A stretch of DNA of 64,000 bases from Xiphias gladius (taxonomy: Eukaryota; Chordata; Actinopteri; Istiophoriformes; Xiphiidae). The position numbers were made by a program, and so were the translations under genes. The notes under the pieces are model-generated. The model was not told the DNA's origin. It made no database searches and saw nothing but the letters and a program-made list of their open reading frames with translations. This document shows, piece by piece, positions 57,127 to 64,000 of this stretch. The stretch lies in the NCBI RefSeq assembly GCF_016859285.1, contig NC_053419.1, positions 10,878,001 to 10,942,000 of the forward strand, written 5' to 3'. Positions within the stretch are counted from its first letter, which is position 1, and the number at the start of each line of letters is the position of its first letter.

Positions 57127-60100
57127 GTTACGTTAGGCCATCATCAGAAGGTCAATTCTTCTGCTAAAAGATGCAACCTGGCATATCAGCTGAACTGAGG
57201 AAGCTAACGCGCAGCAGCACGGGATAATCAGCTAAAACTAGCTTTAAGGAATCCGTGGACGAAATATACAAACTGCTAGACACGCGAAGTCAGCCTAACC
57301 CGAATATTAATAACTGCATTCAGAAAGGTGTACAAATAAAGCGCGCACTGTACGGTACTATGCGGCAAGATAAACACATGGTCAAGATCCCCCTTGACCC
57401 CTCATGCAAATATCGCGAGGCTTGTCTTGTTCTCCTTTCTGCATACGTCATAGCAGGATTGTAAAACCATTGAATAAAATTTAATTATGGGGCGCGGTGA
57501 ACTGAATTAAATTTAGCTGTTGGCGAAATGCAAAAATGTAATGAGCCTCTTTGATTGCAGCGTTAGTTTCAATCAATTTGTCAATTTCAACCTTGTGGCT
57601 TTAAATGAGGGTATTGATCTTTTATTAAATCTCGTAGGCGAGCGATAAATCTAAAAATACTTTTGTACGTGTTTGAGGATTGAACCACTGTATCATAATC
57701 TTCGGTCTGCCAACATGTTAGGAGAATCTAACAAATTTCAACGTACGGCAGATTCTTAGAGAACTGCTGCCGCGAAAGAAAAATCCACGTGTAGTAATAT
57801 TTTTGTCCACGTGAGTGCAGCTAAAACACACAAACAGAGGAGTCATCTAGACGCTTTGGCGAATATGATTTTAAATGCAAATGACACCACATTGTGTTTT
57901 AGGCGATAGTTTACTATCTTATCGGACTCTCAAAGTAAATCCAAGGTAGTTTTTAGGAAGAAATAATGGCAATTGAATAGATTTTTCAGTTGAGATTTAA
58001 TGGGCTTTTATCATTTTCATCAAGGGTATATACAATTTATTATATATGCTATATTATTATATTATAGTATTATATGCTAATCCTCAATACCTTGTTGCAT
58101 ATGCTGGCTGCATGTGTCTACTGACAAAGCCCCCTTACCTTTGCTCAAATCATCATATTCCAGGCTCAATTGAGCTCTTACAACACAATTTAAGCAAGCA
58201 AGACAGGATGACAGATATGGACTTGTTGTATAAGCCAAAGACATGTTGCATGGCATACGATATCCATCATTTTTAGACTATATAAAGAAGTCTTACTGTG
58301 TCAATTTACAGCCACTTATCATAATGTGCTGTGACTCGTGTAACTGTCATGCATTAGGGGAAAAGGTTAAAGTCAAATTATAGTGGCCAAAAGGCTCAGC
58401 ACTTACAAGGCAGAAAGGTGTTTATATCTTTCTCAAGGACACCGCAACAAGGAGGAAGACTGGTTGCCAACCTTCCCATCCTCAGCTGGCCTTAGAGTGC
58501 ACAATTGCACTTTTTCGTAGCACCTTATAAGGTGATCATCTAGTTTTCTACTGAAAACCCAATGCCAAACATAGGCTTGTTATGGAAAAAGGGGCCCTGG
58601 TTGCCACAATCCCATATCACAGATGGCATATGCCCATTTTCCTAACAGATGCTGATCTTCGTGGATGCTGGGGATTCTAAATGAGAAACAGTGATTCCTC
58701 AAGGCTTGTAATAAGGTTTAGGTGGATGAAACAGACTAGAAGTTTTTTTAGTTAAAGTATCAACATGTTGCTTATAACTTTCTCTTCTTTGACAGTAGCA
58801 AACAAGGGCACGAGTGAGTGCTTACAAGAAAAGCCATCCTCATTGTCAGCAATGAAATCCACCGCTGCTGAAGCTGTTACCCTGCTGGCTGATTTATATA
58901 AGCTGTTGAACAAAACAAACATCACATACTGGATCTATCAAATGCGAAAGGAATGGAGTAACTAGCAAATTAGCAATATGACTGTGAAGATTCTCAGTCA
59001 TCCAGGTCATGGTATTCTGTAAATGCTATGCGTCAAACGTCTTCAAGAACTTCAAGAGCAAGCCCAGTTGCTTTCACAAAGCACTTGCAGAATGGCAAAT
59101 AAGCAAATAATGAAATATGCAGCATATGAATTATACTGAAAGGGAGAAAACATTGCTGTTTCTGTGCCTTATGTTTTGTAATTACTGTATCAAGGAACAG
59201 TGCAGTTCTATAGAATAATAGCTGAAATTAGACTTGAAAGGATCACATGATTTTTGATAACATGTTTTGCGCCTACAACCAACTATGATGTAGGGATCCA
59301 TAGTCAGCCTGCCTAGTGGTAACTCCATCCTTCTGCTGTATGAGACACTGTGTTCCATTTTTAGCCCAGTGTGAAATGAGGCTTGACTGTTAACTTTCTA
59401 TTCAGCTTCAAACACCGCTTTAATAGAAAGTTCATCCCGTTACAACAGAAATGAGCCTGACCATCTAGTTTGGTTGAGGTCAGAGTGGTTACTCACAGAA
59501 CCTGCTGTAACTTAAGTAGATTTTAATTTACTTACAGTAAATTTTAAAAAGAATTTATGTTACATCATATACAATGTGATATATATATTTTAGATTACTT
59601 TAATTTTTAGTATGTGCTTCACACATCGTAAAATGTATCATACTATGCATTTTTGTAACTAAAATTTAAGTTTATGTTTGTTCAGTTCAAGTGTGGGAAA
59701 AGATGATGATTTTCTGCATTCTTATGTCATCATTATTTTCTTTTACAACAACATAATTTATTTCCACATGTAGCATGCTTTTTGTTAATTAAGCATATCA
59801 TATGATACTAATAAAGTCACATACATTCTATGGAGAGACTAGGAATTGTCCTTTAAGACATAAGATTTGTTTTAGCAAGTATTTGTTTATTAGCATTGCC
59901 ATTCAAAAAAATCACAATGACATATAAATATAGTTAAAGTGTATTACAGTAATGTTTGCTAAACAATCTATGATAGCCTGGCACTCATTCACTGTATTTT
60001 TTCATTCTTATCTCAAGCCAAGGTGTGTCTGAATAGTTACAGATGATCTTTTTCCTTGTCAATGAACAGGAGCCTGATTGTGGCAGTACACATTAATCGC

Positions 60101-60600
60101 AGTGTCTTAAAATAACTTGTCTTTCAGAGAGACAGCAGATACTCTAGGCTGCAAAACATCTCACACAAAAGCTATCTCAGCATCTTTAGGGATTTTGATT
60201 TTAACTGTTTAAAAGATCGTATTTATTCTCTAGGATGAAGTACTTCTGTGTGCTTTCATTATGTATGTAATCTTTTTTTCTTGAAACTATAGTTACATTC
60301 TGGTGCAAAAAGGATAACCATGTCACAGCCCAATTTTACTCTGCGGTATCAAGACAACTTTTAGAACTAATTTAACAGATAAATTCTTGATAAAAGGCCA
60401 GAGAGCAAATGATAAGGCCTGTGTTATAACACAGGCAAGGTTGCTCTGTCAAACAGAGTCTAACAGAGAATGGCATTTTTCACAGACACTTCCAGTAACA
60501 CTGACAAATATAAGAAAACCAATCTCTACAGTGGTGCAAGGCCATAGGCTGGAAGCACTTTCTGGAGGAAATTAGGGATTTATTAACATAAATCTAAAAT

Positions 60601-60604
<4 letters not shown>

Positions 60605-60636
<32 letters not shown>
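60605..60636. repeat. (TA)n microsatellite
   Basis: 16 TA units, about 800 bp before the atp2a2 start codon. Confidence 0.97.
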
Positions 60637-60638
<2 letters not shown>

Positions 60639-60779
60639 GATAAATTTAAATGTTATATTGAGGGCATGGCTTTTATCTCCAATTGGATAAGCCGTCCCTA
60701 ATTAAGTGATCTTCATTCTGAAATTTGTTCCCAAAAGTAGCCTATTACAGAAAAGCACACACAGCCGTTGAGAGAGAAA

Positions 60780-64000
<3,221 letters not shown>

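Noticed and set aside
57255..57464. Small plus-strand frame in the pus1-atp2a2 gap
   Set aside because: 69 residues with no recognisable motif, lying in the presumed pus1 promoter region.

Overview
This is nuclear DNA from a vertebrate, and the evidence points to a ray-finned fish, most likely a spiny-rayed (acanthomorph) teleost. Genes are split into short GT/AG-bounded exons in AT-rich DNA. (CA)n/(TG)n arrays are abundant. There is a decayed Tc1/mariner transposon with the teleost-type terminal repeat, a tRNA-derived SINE, and paired copies of dispersed repeats that I associate with spiny-rayed fish. Four protein-coding genes can be assembled exon by exon with every splice phase agreeing. 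No bacterial-type, viral, rRNA or CRISPR features were seen.

Region 1 (1-47608, minus strand): the 5' two thirds of rimbp2, RIM-binding protein 2, a presynaptic active-zone scaffold. Twelve exons give about 686 residues: a long coiled-coil N-terminal part, the first SH3 domain, and two fibronectin type III domains, one giant 819-bp exon carrying most of the latter. The gene runs off the left edge, so its third FN3 and the C-terminal SH3 domains are not here. Its introns reach 21.4 kb and hold almost all the repeats: the Tc1 relic (2672-4222), two copies of one dispersed repeat (10.2 and 17.8 kb), two copies of another (31.2 and 36.9 kb), a SINE (41.2 kb), several long CA/TG arrays, and a CT/GA tract at 29.8 kb that may mark an internal promoter.

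Region 2 (49016-53586, minus strand): complete noc4l, 15 exons, 533 residues, a nucleolar factor for small ribosomal subunit assembly. Region 3 (54772-57126, minus strand): complete pus1, 6 exons, 421 residues, a tRNA pseudouridine synthase. Its upstream ATG adds a mitochondrial-like presequence to the nuclear form. These two genes lie head to tail about 1.2 kb apart, and both serve RNA maturation.

Region 4 (61403-64000, plus strand): the first three coding exons of atp2a2 (SERCA2, the ER calcium pump), including the 18-bp microexon 2 characteristic of the family. Upstream lies a CpG-rich, CCAAT-containing promoter region. The rest of the gene is beyond the right edge. The gene set matches human 12q24 content (RIMBP2, NOC4L, PUS1, ATP2A2), which supports the orthology calls. 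No new gene system was found. The more interesting signals are regulatory or structural: the dual-start pus1, the poly(A) signal embedded in the noc4l stop, a candidate alternative rimbp2 promoter, opposing CA and TG arrays in one intron, and tandem perfect palindromes.
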